From: Dryococelus australis
Lineage: Eukaryota > Arthropoda > Insecta > Phasmatodea > Phasmatidae
Direction of reading: 5' to 3'
NCBI GenBank assembly: GCA_029891345.1
Contig: CM056993.1
Location: forward strand, 110,103,800-110,167,799
DNA length: 64,000 bases
Position numbers and translations under genes: made by a program
Notes under the pieces: generated by a model
What the model was told of the DNA's origin: nothing
Database searches by the model: none
What the model saw: only the letters and a program-made list of their open reading frames with translations
In this document: in pieces, positions 45,131 to 55,089 of the stretch
Position numbering within the stretch: the first letter of the stretch is position 1
Layout of the letters: each line of letters starts with the position of its first letter

Positions 45131-46215
45131 CAGGGTTAGTGGTAGGTTATATCAGTCCAAGCTGCTGTTTCAGCTAGAAGCATCCATTGACTGACCTAAT
45201 CATTCACCATTACCATGAACAAAACTATCACCCAGGACTAAAAACACTGCAGGGAATACTTTGAGAGCAATATTGGATCTTAGGTGACAAACACACCTTT
45301 TTACATTGTGTTTTTGAGCCAAACCTTCCTAATGTCAACCTATGAAGGCACACTGCCAGCCATGCGAGACCAGCAGGTGAAACCCGTCTTAAGAACTGGA
45401 GTTTATTATGCAGGTCCTTTCACAATCAATCCCAGCTGATTACGAAAAACTGCTCAGCAAAAGGCCTTTTTGTGTGTTGTGCTATCAAATCTGTCCACTG
45501 ATGCGTTTCTAACAGCATATAAGTGGTTTGTTGTTGATCGGAGAAGTTGCTCATCTGATATAATACATAGTGATTGCGGCACCAATTTTTGTGGGCGAAA
45601 ACAACCAACTCAAGGAATTGCAGCAACTGTTGCAAATACTTTCTCCTCGTGTGGTATTGCATGGCATTTCATCCTGCCTGCAAACCCCCCCCCCCCCCCA
45701 CACACACACACACACACACACACACAATGGTGGTGGCATCTGGGAGGTTGGGGGCTAAATGAGTCAAGATTCACTTGGGGAAAGTCTTTTTAGGAGTCTA
45801 CATGGGCCTGGTCCAAGTGGAGGCATTTATGAACTCCAGGCCACTGTGTCCCCTGAACTCAGATCTCAACATCTTAAGAGCCTTGACCCCTAGGGCACTT
45901 TAGAATTCCTGGTTGCTGTTCCAGAGTGAAATCTTCGTGATACACCCATGCCACTAGTCAAACGTTGATTGTTGGTGCATGAAATTCACCAGGATTTCTG
46001 GCCCCACTGAAGCAGAGATTATCTCCACACACTGCAACAGGGGCACACTTTGCTGCTGATCACTTGGTCTTGGTGAAGGAATACAGACTCCCTCCACTCC
46101 AGTGGCACCCTGGTGATGATGGGGTTCCTTGGGTTGTTACAGTGAATACTCTGTCAGGGACAGATAAGCATCCATCGGTGAAGCGTCCCTTTCCTTTTGA
46201 GGCATTGAAATAACT
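45130..46215 (+). pseudogene. BEL/Pao integrase, disrupted by poly-C and (CA)n
   Basis: Integrase part. K-H-P-L-T-D-L-I-I-H-H-Y-H-E-Q-N-Y-H-P-G-L-K-T-L-Q (about 45180-45253) is the zinc-binding N-terminus; V-Y-Y-A-G-P-F (about 45405) follows. S-N-L-S-T-D-A-F-L (about 45488-45512) has asparagine where the first catalytic aspartate lies; S-D-C-G-T-N-F (about 45571-45590) keeps the second. Directly before the third motif (G-G-I-W-E-V, about 45734-45750) sit 15 C and about 13 CA units. R-L-P-P-L-Q-W and V-V-T-V-N-T-L-S-G (about 46090-46165) mark the C-terminus. Clearly non-functional. Confidence 0.85.
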
Positions 46216-46590
46216 TGGTTATTACAAGGCTGCCAGAATGTTTGGACTTGGAATGAGTGCAGTAGATAGTGTAGCTAACATATAGTGTGACGTTCAAAAC
46301 TTGTAAACAATTTTGATACAGTGGGCATTTTTTAATTACCTGCCCACATGGGTTGGTAGCACTGGTGCTGCCCTTCCAAAAGGGCACTGCTTCTGCCAGG
46401 AGTGGCCATCGCCAGCAAGTCTTACAACAAACTTGCAGGTGAGTGGTTTCACACTACTACAAATCGTTTTATTGTTCAGAAATGGATGTTGCATCAGTTT
46501 GAACTACAGTAAACTTGCGAGTCGTGCAACCACCTCAAAGAAATTTTTTTTTTTTTTTTTCACAAGTATGAACTGCATCATCAGTTAATG
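46216..46590. other. Possible BEL 3' end or unrelated DNA
   Basis: No motif. A poly-T run of 18 lies near 46543-46560, next to the Copia 3' break, and might be the tail of an inserted sequence. Confidence 0.3.
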
Positions 46591-46599
46591 AAGATATTG

Positions 46600-47260
46600 G
46601 CAGATGCTTGTCCACCACTTTTTTTGGTAAGACTGGATTTCAGTGATAAACTTGTGTTCCAAGAAAACAACAGCTTCTCTGATCAAGCATCCTATTTCCG
46701 CTGTTTCTTCTTTGGGATTTGTGACAGTGTTTCACATCCAAAGAGCCCTGGGTACTTTAATTTTGGTTGTCTTGGATGCCAAACTTTGCATGGAGTTTTG
46801 CCTTCGATAGCTTCCATTGGGCTCCTGTTGTGTAAGTGAACTGTTGTCGAGACTGCCGCTTGCCAATATGTTTTGGGTAAGTTTGCATCCTGAAGCATAG
46901 AAACAGCTTTTCTTTTCAACAATCTTCAAATTGGTATGCTCACAGACTCCATTCTGCGATTGTGAAAAACAAACTGTATGTTGAGGATGTACCTCAGTTG
47001 AAGCAAAGCAGGGGGGGGGGGGGGGGGGCTGTTTGAATACATACTCTGTAACAGTGCCCGGCCAACCACTTTGGTTCTTTTGCTAGTTTTATTTTCAACA
47101 AAAGTACAGAAGTCTGAATGCATCGCACAAACTTTTGTCTGTAAAAACTATACAGATTTGTAACGAGAAACGTCCTCAACAAGAACTAGGTCGTATTTAC
47201 TACCACCAACAGATTTGGTTTGAAGTCGTAATATAATTATGCCCAGGGCGATTGTGCTCT
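46600..47260 (-). pseudogene. Copia integrase (broken by an 18-G run)
   Basis: Minus-strand Copia integrase. L-V-E-D-V-S-R-Y-K-S-V (about 47200-47160) is the first catalytic block (family: x-D-D-x-S-R-Y). C-T-F-V-E-N-K-T-S-K-R-T-K-V-V follows (about 47120-47075). T-E-Y-V-F-K-Q then runs into 18 consecutive C on the coding strand (47011-47028); the second catalytic aspartate before it is not readable. S-Q-S-Q-N-G-V-C-E-H-T-N (about 46970-46935) marks the third block, with cysteine-glutamate-histidine for A-E-R. L-Q-D-A-N-L-P-K-T-Y-W and E-G-K-T-P-C-K-V-W (to about 46770) end it. RT and RNase H are absent. Confidence 0.87.
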
Positions 47261-48330
47261 TTGTCCACTCGATTTGAATGATAAATGAGTTTGTTCCCCT
47301 CTAGAAGACCCGTCACAAGGCTCACTACTTATTTGTAACTTATCAGTAGCAATTACCATGTCCTTCAGCAAGTTCACCTCTCTCCTGGTTAGAGACTAAT
47401 CTGTGATGCCACTAGTCCTCAGGAACAGCATCACACTATACTTTTGTATGTCTGGTAAATGTAATTGCACTGTGTCCTAAGCTATGATTTTCCTCTTCAG
47501 AATTTAAAAAATACCCCCTCCCCTTTTACTTGTCAAAAACAATGCTATTATCTCTATTTGCAATTTTACCTACTGACAAAAGATTCACTGCTAGATCAGG
47601 TGTATAATGCACATAAAATACGGTCACACCTTCCCCTGCACCACCTACTAATGTAATGTTGACATTTCCCACCAATTTGGTTGCAAGGGTCTGATTATGA
47701 TATGTAGTAAAGCCTATTTATTCTGATGTCAGCTTTGGGGATAGTTTCAGGGCATATTAACTTTTTCTTTTGTTAGATGAACTGATGCACAGGAGTCAAA
47801 AGTACCAGCCAAAATTTACCACCAAAGTTTTGTCTGAAGACATACATGCCAAGAAAGTATTAGTGTTCTGGCTACCAGATTTTTACTGCAGAACTTTCTT
47901 CTTCTGTCATTATCAATAGCAGACACTTTAATAAGACAATGAGAAGCAAAATATTTAGGTTAATTACAGTTATAACACTTTGGATGTTTCATGGTTATGA
48001 CAGCACTGTGCCCATGTCTGTAGATTTTCGGTCAGGTTTTTTTGGCGCATCTTGCACCAGTTTTATCTCAATACGCGTCTGCAGTTGTTTTTATACCAGA
48101 TGCCTCCAAGCCCATTATTATTAGCTTGTATTCCTCGGACAGCCCAGCCAAAAGTAAAAGTCTCTTTTTAAGTTAGAAAACTTACTTTTTTTTTTGTCCA
48201 GATTTTAATTTGATACTGCAAAAGTTTACCAACCTTTTAGATTGCTTTCTAGCCTTTAGTGGGTAATTGTATTTAAGCTTTTAAATCGTATTTCATGCAT
48301 ACTGTGCTGTCTCACAGTTTTCAATATGGT
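47260..48330 (-). pseudogene. Copia gag, protease and pre-integrase region
   Basis: Minus strand, order from high to low coordinates as in Copia: capsid L-A-G-L-S-E-E-Y-K-L-I-I-M-G-L-E (about 48160-48105); zinc knuckle C-Y-N-C-N-stop-P-K-Y-F-A-S-H-C (about 47980-47938), with tyrosine at the histidine position and an internal stop; protease D-S-C-A-S-V-H-L-T with D-S-C at 47789-47797 where D-S-G is required; and pre-integrase T-R-R-E-V-N-L-L-K-D-M (about 47392-47358). All three functional modules have lost a key residue. The 5' LTR was not identified. Confidence 0.8.
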
Positions 48331-49019
48331 GGATTAGATTAGTTTACACCAACAATGAAATTGTGGACAATGCTGTTCTATTCACGGCCGAAGCATCATC
48401 TGTATTAGTTTTGCTCGTCACCCCAATTTTAAGGGCACCTTTATATGGAACTTCTACATAGTATAGTCCTCACAACCTTCAAGTTTTTCAACTGGTAAGA
48501 GAACTGACAAGGCCATAGTGTAGGCAATGCGCAAACACCAGTATTACATTGTTTATGAATATTAACATACGCTCATAATCACCCTACAAAGAATACATTA
48601 CTACACTAATGTGTGGGTGAAGAGAATTGGGCAGCTCTTAACATTGTGGTCTTGAGAACCAAAGAGTGTGAAGCAAGGTATGGAGCAGTACCGGAATGAA
48701 GGCTAACCACTCAGCCACCACGGCACCTACTACACAAAGAACTTGATTGTTTACTACTGGGCCCATAACCTATTGGTGCATTGGAATTATAGCGAGTTGA
48801 GTACAAAAAAAAATGTATTTATGCACTGCATGGCCAAGGCACAACTAATGTCACTGCTTTACAAATGCAACAAAAGAAGGTAGGTTAACGAGAGAACCTT
48901 AACAACTATGTTTGTGGATCAAGAGAAGGCCGCTTACCCTACAATGCATAATTTTTTTTTAATGTTATAATTTAATCATTTTTAGTTAAAGATTTTATTT
49001 TAAAGAGGGAAACAATTAT

Positions 49020-49020
<1 letters not shown>
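48331..49020. other. No gene seen apart from the tRNA-like fragment
   Basis: AT-rich DNA adjoining the Copia 5' side; an LTR may lie here but no terminal dinucleotide or repeat partner can be fixed. Confidence 0.4.
48640..48735 (-). repeat. tRNA-like SINE fragment (tRNA-Ser/Leu-like head)
   Basis: The minus strand reads GTGCCGTGGTGGCTGAGTGG then TTAGCC: box A TGGCTGAGTGG is perfect. The expected box B about 45-60 bp downstream is only GGTTCTCAAGACC, imperfect. No full cloverleaf, so this is a SINE head or tRNA pseudogene, of a different tRNA origin from the one at 31923. Confidence 0.6.

Positions 49021-49021
<1 letters not shown>

Positions 49022-49061
<40 letters not shown>
49022..49061. 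repeat. Poly-T run of 40
   Basis: Forty uninterrupted T. It could be the poly-A tail of a retroposed sequence on the minus strand, but no body was recognised on its high-coordinate side other than the foldback at 49197. Confidence 0.95.
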
Positions 49062-49067
<6 letters not shown>

Positions 49068-49196
49068 CTGCGACAAAGAAAGTTAAGAATCAAAAGTGTG
49101 ACAATCGGCTACAACATGGATATTAGAACTACAGGACACATATCTATGGAACTTTTGTTGAGCTGTTCATTTCAAAACAATCACTACCTTTATACC

Positions 49197-49353
49197 GTCA
49201 GCTCAGCCGAATGTTTGGTTTCGGTAATCTTGGAGTCGGAAAGTGAGGTTTTGGTGCTGTGTAAACGCCTCTAAAGTGTAGTTTGAGGCATTTACACCGC
49301 ACCAAAACCTCACTTTCCGACACTTAGGTTACCTAACCAAACATTTGGCTGAC
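49197..49353. repeat. Long foldback hairpin, 157 bp
   Basis: Left arm 49197-49271, loop 49272-49284 (13 bases), right arm 49285-49353. The arms pair over about 70 positions with only a few mismatches and a 6-base bulge; one 23-base block (49238-49260, containing GTCGGAAAGTGAGG) is perfect. Flanked by TATA on both sides. It resembles a foldback MITE or an inverted-repeat precursor of small RNAs. No coding content. Confidence 0.92.
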
Positions 49354-50030
49354 TATAAATGTAGTGAATATTTGGCCAGTTATGATGAAATCCCATGTAA
49401 TAATAATGACAAACATTATAAATCATATGAAATAATAATTACAAACCCTGAAATCACACTGAAAGGAAAAAATAAATAAACTAACACTGAAAATCACACA
49501 ATAATAAATACAAACAGATGCTTACACAGTTACAAAAACTCAGATAGATGGAGACTAAATCAAACAATGGCAAACAACTGGAATTAAACACTCCTTACAT
49601 TACATATGGTATGCTCTGAAACAGTTGTTTTTCCTGTTCAAGCATAGTGCTACTTCACATTTCTTGCACTCGATAACCAAAAATCCCTTGCATTTCAGCA
49701 TCTTGCACTGTCGTTTGGTTTTTTTCTGTGTGCACAGGCAAGTGTCCAACTTGATCCCTCCTCACAATTGAACCTCTTGACTTGGGTTGATGGATGTGTT
49801 CCAGCATATGATGAAAGCATCCTGACGCACTTATTGTATCACTGATGAAATGTCTTGGCCATCAAGAGATGCAACATACTGAAATGTAGAACCCCTTGGC
49901 ACAGACTTTACTTCTTTCGCCATTTTTAAGAATAGGCATTTTGCAATTTGGAATTCTGCCTGCCCGAAAAATTCCCAAACACAAAATTCCCTGAGATTTC
50001 AGGTATATTTGGAGACCTATAGAGCAGTGG
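49354..50030. other. AT-rich DNA, no gene seen
   Basis: No sustained frame or known repeat. Confidence 0.45.
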
Positions 50031-50055
50031 CGGCTGGTGACTTTTGAAACTGCAA
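50031..50055 (+). repeat. Solitary hAT-type terminus
   Basis: CAGTGGCGGCTGGTGACTTT at about 50031 resembles a hAT left terminus (compare CAGTGGCATAGCG at 3189). The preceding octamer would be CTATAGAG at 50023-50030, but I could not find a right terminus followed by that octamer, so the element is truncated or the match is chance. Confidence 0.35.
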
Positions 50056-50317
50056 GAGCTGTAGCGATCCTAACTCACATCATTACAAATATCATTTTTT
50101 AAATAGGCACAGTGATAAATATATTGTGTATGACAAGCTTAAGTAAGTGTAGCTTATGTAGCTAAATACAAAAAAATAAGTGTGATTGTTTGAAGGAAAA
50201 TGTATCATCGCCCGATTTGTAATGGTCAACATACTGTGTCAACATACTTTTTTCTCCTGTATCCTTTTATCATTGACCGGTTCTCTTTTTTTGCTGTACT
50301 AGAATGTCACACTACCA

Positions 50318-50775
50318 TTATCTCAAAATAAAAAAATCTCCTCTGTCCTTCTCTCCCCTCCCCCTAGAAGTTGGCTTGCTAGCCTCTGCCATGGAAACAA
50401 AGAGGGATGGCGGAATTATCAACTGGCAACACCTGGGTGTTATCACAAGGGGGTGGGGGCCGTAAATACGTCGCAGTTCTGGTTTGAGGTGTAACAGAAT
50501 ACCGTTAGGTGGTAGAAGGGGGAGGGAGGAGGTACTTCGACCTACACATAACTGAAGGGTAATCGAGAGAGAAGGGAGAGGAGTGATGTAAGATCGAGAG
50601 ATGAGACAACAGACAGTTCTGCCACTTCCTTCAACATCCCCAGACAATTGATTGCTAGCACTCCCTCTTCCTTTCCCCCCCCCCCCCCCATGAATAGTGC
50701 ACACCCCAGAAATATTTTCCTTTATTTTGGGAAAAATGTGCACGCTATACATGAGTAAATATGGTAACTGATTTT
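50318..50775. repeat. Relic of a TIR-family element with poly-C
   Basis: The tail at 50725-50770 (TTGGGAAAAATGTGCACGCT, then ATACATGAGTAAATATGG) resembles the inverted end of the 24.3 kb family. A 15-base poly-C lies at 50675-50689. The 167-codon minus-strand open frame spans only this low-complexity repeat and is not regarded as a gene. Confidence 0.45.
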
Positions 50776-51049
50776 CTTTTCTATGAAATTGTAAATACGA
50801 AAATGTGACAAACGGCTGCACTATGTATGTTATAGGGAGGGATATTATAGTAGGGTTTAATTTGATTAATTATTGAAGATCATAAACAAACAAACAAACC
50901 TAATGGCTAACATTTATTCGCCTCTGCCTCAAAAAATCTAACATTTTTAAGTGAAATATTATATGTATATCACTTCAAAAGCAGACTTTTACCAAATAAA
51001 AGACAGACAGTTCTTTGCATGTAAAATCTCCAAGCAACCACATGTCTAT

Positions 51050-51680
51050 TATGTAGACATCCAAGAAAGGAAGAAACCATGACAAAGAATGCTTACTGAC
51101 CATCCATTCTCTACCCCCTGAGGAGCTTCTGGCATTATTTATTGCTTCACACTGTCCTGGGAACAGAAAAAAAAAAAAGCAGAGGTGCCAGGGCAACAGT
51201 ATTGATCGGGAGGGTGTGCACACAGTTCTGCCGCGGGAGGGAGGGAGGGAATATAAGCCAGCATGTAATGTCACCTTGGCAAGGTCAGTTGGTTTCCGTT
51301 GCATACAACACATAGCTCATCCACAGCGATAGCGAAGGGAACCATGCTAATAAACTGCATTAGGACATCTACCTCTCACCAACAATATGCGGCATGTGTA
51401 TGAAGCCCACAAAGAACCACGTAATGGACCTATGATATAAAATTATTATTTAATTAATAAATCCTCTAATGTTTGTTTAAGCAGACAGTGAAAATAGAGT
51501 TCATGCTTGCTGAAAGTTGCATGGTGCACTGTGCTCAAGTTTTTCTTTGTAACAAGGGGAGGACCTTTATGTACATCAAGGGTACAATTTCTCTCAAAAG
51601 ACTACAAAATATTAAAATTAATAATTCATTAAAACAACATATCATCTCTAGAAATAACTGAACACAGATGCCACACATGC
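51050..51680. repeat. Dispersed repeat, copy 2 (partner 20.5-21.5 kb)
   Basis: See copy 1. This copy also has the ACAAAGAATGCTTACTGA segment shared with 34844-34862, linking this repeat to the 24.3/34 kb family. Confidence 0.7.
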
Positions 51681-51695
51681 AAGCCCACACCTGCA

Positions 51696-51760
51696 AGCAA
51701 GCATGCATGCATGCATGCATGCGCACCCATGCATATACGCACACACACACACAAAAATTA
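51696..51760. repeat. (GCAT)n and CA microsatellite
   Basis: GCATGCATGCATGCATGCAT followed by GCGC, then ACACACACACAC. Confidence 0.9.
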
Positions 51761-51779
51761 ATTTATATATACCAATTTT

Positions 51780-52350
51780 ATACATACCAAATTTGATCCT
51801 ACCTCCAAAATTACCAGTTGGCTTAGAATCAGGACAGGCCATATTACATACAGTTCCAAACAAGTGTACACAAAATTAGTATAAAAATGTACATTAGTAT
51901 TTAAGGGTACTCTTAAATATATTCAGTCTCTGTCCTTTAAAAACGCACAATTATTTTCCTCTTCCCAAGCTGCATCATTTAACCCCTCCCACCCCTTCCA
52001 GATATGCTGATGCTTCCCCTCCACCATGTTATGCATGCAGTCAATACATTCAATCAATAACGATTTTGCATGCGCTCAGTTGATTGAGTGCACACATAAC
52101 ATTCAAAATTCAGCTTGCATTTAGTATTTTATTTTTAGTGGGTTATAAGTTTGAGGGTGGTTTGTATTCTGTGTCTGCTGACAATTAATTATGTACAGTA
52201 CATCTTTCACACAATTTTGGTGTTTACAAGTGTTAAAATCAGTATTTTAGTTCCACATTGCAATTACATCATAATGATCACCACAGTGCACTTCCGATAA
52301 CATCCTTTTCGGTTCAAATGAGATTCTGCTATGATGTGTTTTTTGTGCCA
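51780..52350. other. Possible 3' UTR of the minus-strand gene plus repeat tail
   Basis: Downstream (minus sense) of the candidate terminal exon. A tail of the pyrimidine-rich repeat family is visible at 52050-52200. No clear AATAAA on the minus strand in the first 200 bases. Confidence 0.35.
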
Positions 52351-52351
52351 A

Positions 52352-52528
52352 TTATGACATCAGCAGGCCTCTCAAGGTGGCATTGGAGTTGGACAGAATC
52401 TGATTAGGTGTCTCCTCCTTAGTTGCATTCACCATGCGACTACGTGCAAATGCAATGTTCCTCTGCAGAGCCTCAAAATTCAGAGCAGGGTCCTTGTCTT
52501 CCATCACCTGCTCACCAGTCCTGCTAAC
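52352..52528 (-). CDS. Candidate terminal coding exon of a host gene
   Basis: Minus strand, 58 codons plus TAA (52354-52352). The exon is preceded by a good acceptor, TTCCATGTTTTGTTTCAAG, ending at 52529. It begins V-S-R-T-G-E-Q-V-M-E-D-K-D-P and continues N-F-E-A-L-Q-R-N-I-A-F-A-R-S-R-M to L-R-G-L-L-M-S. Acidic and amphipathic, with normal codon usage and no low complexity. It begins in phase 0, which agrees with the phase-0 end of the exon at 61830-62050. I do not recognise the protein. Terminal position is inferred from the stop and lack of a donor. Confidence 0.55.
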   Translation of the reverse strand, partial: VSRTGEQVMEDKDPALNFEALQRNIAFARSRMVNATKEETPNQILSNSNATLRGLLMS

Positions 52529-52555
52529 CTTGAAACAAAACATGGAAACCAATAT

Positions 52556-52770
52556 TAACGTATTTGGTGTGTATAGGCTGCACATTTTTACAAAACAAAA
52601 ATGACTACAAAAAGTGGGGTGTGGCTTATTTACAAGGTATTGGCATTAAAAAAATGTTCCCCACCATAAAATGTTCAGAAATATGTCAACATACAGATTT
52701 TAATGTTTTAACATAATTCCTAAGGAAGTCAAAAAAATAATACCAAATTAATAGCTTATTACTCGTGTAT
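52556..52770. repeat. Truncated copy of the 24.3 kb TIR element (left half)
   Basis: GTATTTGGTGTGTATAGGCT at 52561 and ACTACAAAAAGTGGGGTGTG (about 52601) align with 24334-24480 in the same orientation. The copy ends where the inverted arm at 52780 begins. Confidence 0.8.
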
Positions 52771-52779
52771 AAATGCCAG

Positions 52780-54165
52780 TCCAGCTGGCTCGCTCCCTTT
52801 CTCTTTTTTCTTTCTCCCTGCCAGGTCAGGTATCTCTGGCTCCAAGTGACACGTGACGACTGCACTGCTTCCACAAAATGAGTTGACAATACCGTCACGT
52901 CCAGTGACTAGTGCTGGTACTGCAGGATGTGGCTCAATACCAAGCTTAGTGTGCCAGGGGAAATAAACGGTGGGTCCTGTCTGAAGAGCACTGTCTCTCC
53001 AGGTGACAGGCAGACTGGAAACGTTTCCGTGGGGTTTCTCCACCAAGTGTGGAAGGGTTGTTGGTACACACTTGCTTAGCAGTAAAGAACTCCTCCTTTT
53101 TCTCCTCCCTTCGAGTACCAGGCCTTTCCCCGAAGGGCATAGAGGCAGTATTGACACTTAATGTACTCTCAGTTAAGGCAAGCAGATAGACAGAACCCTA
53201 ACTAAGTGTAGAGCCCAACAGCAGCTGACGGAGCAAACCTTGTGCTCCTATGGTTCTACACCTTGGCGCACAAACCTAGAGCGGTAGGTCATATGGGCTG
53301 TCTTCCTACTACTGTCAGGGTGAGGCCCAGGAACAGTCGGGTCTTCAGTCCCAGGCAAATACCCCTGCCTGCACCCTCTGCGCTCCGGTCAGCGATACAA
53401 CCTGAGGTGGCTGTCCTGCTCCTGATGGAGGTGTACCTAGTGGTTGAGGCTCTACATTTCTGTACACCGGGGTGCACAGAACATATGGCAGTCAAAGGTG
53501 ATGTGTGTTTGTTGATGTGCAGATTCCTGAAGGGGATCTGTAGTCCTACACTATGGTTTGTAATATTATCACACCCGGTCGCTTGCTTGCTCCTTCTAGA
53601 AATAGAGTTCCTAGTATCAGGCAGGATTGACGTCTAAAATTTACTCTCAGGATAGGTTAAAATGGTATTTATTATAAATAATAAATACTGGTGACTCATA
53701 CCTACTACTATGCAGAGTTCGTACAGAAGTAAGTTACACTTTAAAGTTCGGCCTCACCCGCCATGTTGAATTTTCCATTAATATGTCATAACTTCCTTTT
53801 CAGTGAAATAACCAAATATTCGTTACTATAGCATCATCAGAATTGACAATCCCCTTCAAATTTAGTCATCAAACTTCATCCACATGTGATATGGTGATTG
53901 TAAAATGGCATTAATCTGTTCATAATTCTCAAAAAAAAATACAGCATGACTACTTAATGAATTTTCAGAATTTATGTTTGTAATTCAGCGTAACATATAT
54001 TGTCATGATTGTATAGTGGCAGTTTTGTAATAAGTGTCGGTATACAACTGAAATAAGCTAGAAACCAATAATTCAACATGGCGTGAGGCTGAGCCTTAAC
54101 AGGTGGAGGTGTCCTGCTCCTAGACTACTCAAGTATAGAATGAATTCAATGGCTATGAAAACAAC
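52780..54165 (-). repeat. Large inverted repeat, left arm (partner 59,195-60,140)
   Basis: Reads as the reverse complement of 59195-60140 over most of its length. Shared blocks include GGAGTTCTTTACT, GTGTGxACCAAxAACC, CTACACTTAGTTAGGGT, TGGGCTCTACACTTAGT, CGGTCAGxGATACAACCTGA, CCTGAAGGGGxTCTGTAGT and CTTGAGTAGTCTAGGAGCAG (all given in arm sense or its complement). The arm contains a fragmentary open frame (S-V-N-T-A-S-M-P-F-G-E-R, then E-E-F-F-T-A-K) also present in the other arm. Probably an LTR plus leader of an unnamed retroelement. The arms differ by substitutions and indels. Confidence 0.85.
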
Positions 54166-55089
54166 TCTGACACAGTTACTCTAACCTGGAGTTGTCTAGA
54201 CAAGACCTTACAACAGGACCGCTAAAAAAAGGGTAGTGGGTGTAGTTGTCACCAACAACACCAGGAGGATCAACAGCGGAATGTGGAGTGAAGTCGAGCA
54301 GGCTTCTGGAGATGTTAAGCTTCTGGAAGCTGTTGGTGGTTGAAGCCTCTGGAGCTTTTGGTAGATGTGGTAGAAGCCTCTGGAGCTCCTGGTCGATGAT
54401 GGAGGCAGCCACTAGTGGTCACTGAAGAACTGGAAGCTCTTGGAGAGGACCATGAGGGCCTAGAGTCAGTAGCGTGCCCCAGCACCGAAGTGTTGAAACG
54501 AGCTACTGGAGAAGACAACTACTGGTGTTTTCAGCTGCACAGTGCCTTATGTTGTGCGCTCGGCCGGCCCATGCCTGGGGTGGAGTGGGAGGCGTGACGT
54601 CGCTGTGTGATACCTGCCTTGGTGCGAGCAGGGTGGAAGAACTACCCTTGCGCTCTGACATCTTCGGACAGCTGGGCAGCACTCTGTCAAACAGGTGCTT
54701 CGGGGAGGCCGACATGTTCTGTGGCCGCTTGGAAAAATGCTTGTTTCACATGCTAGGATTGCCCATATATATATATATATATATCTTTTACAGAATAGTT
54801 CCTTATATGGTAGCAGTTTTTATTTTATGTGGGAATCATGCTGGTGATACATGACTTTGCTTATATTTTATACATTTGTATCAAATGTCTAAGTTGACTC
54901 TCTATGTACAGAAAATGCATATACCAATAAACCATATCTACAGTTAATTATCAGTGGTCCTAGCAAAACTCCTATCTAAATAATGATAAAGTTACCCACT
55001 TTTATTGTTTATCAGATACTGCGTTGATCTAAATAACTTTCAGTCCCGTCACTAAAGATTTCCCGAAACAATTGTTTTTAAGCTGGTTG
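54166..55089. other. GC-rich block, no gene recognised
   Basis: 54290-54420 contains imperfect tandem copies of a 20-30 base unit with GCCTCTGGAGCT and TGGTxGATG. 54540-54720 is GC-rich. An AT microsatellite is at 54763-54784. Several short frames exist on both strands without motif. Confidence 0.4.

Noticed and set aside
49197-49353. Rho-independent terminator or CRISPR-like repeat
   Set aside because: The sequence is eukaryotic; there is no array, and the arms are far too long for a terminator.
50318-50821. 167-codon minus-strand frame
   Set aside because: Spans repeat DNA with poly-C and a TIR-family tail; no protein features beyond low complexity.
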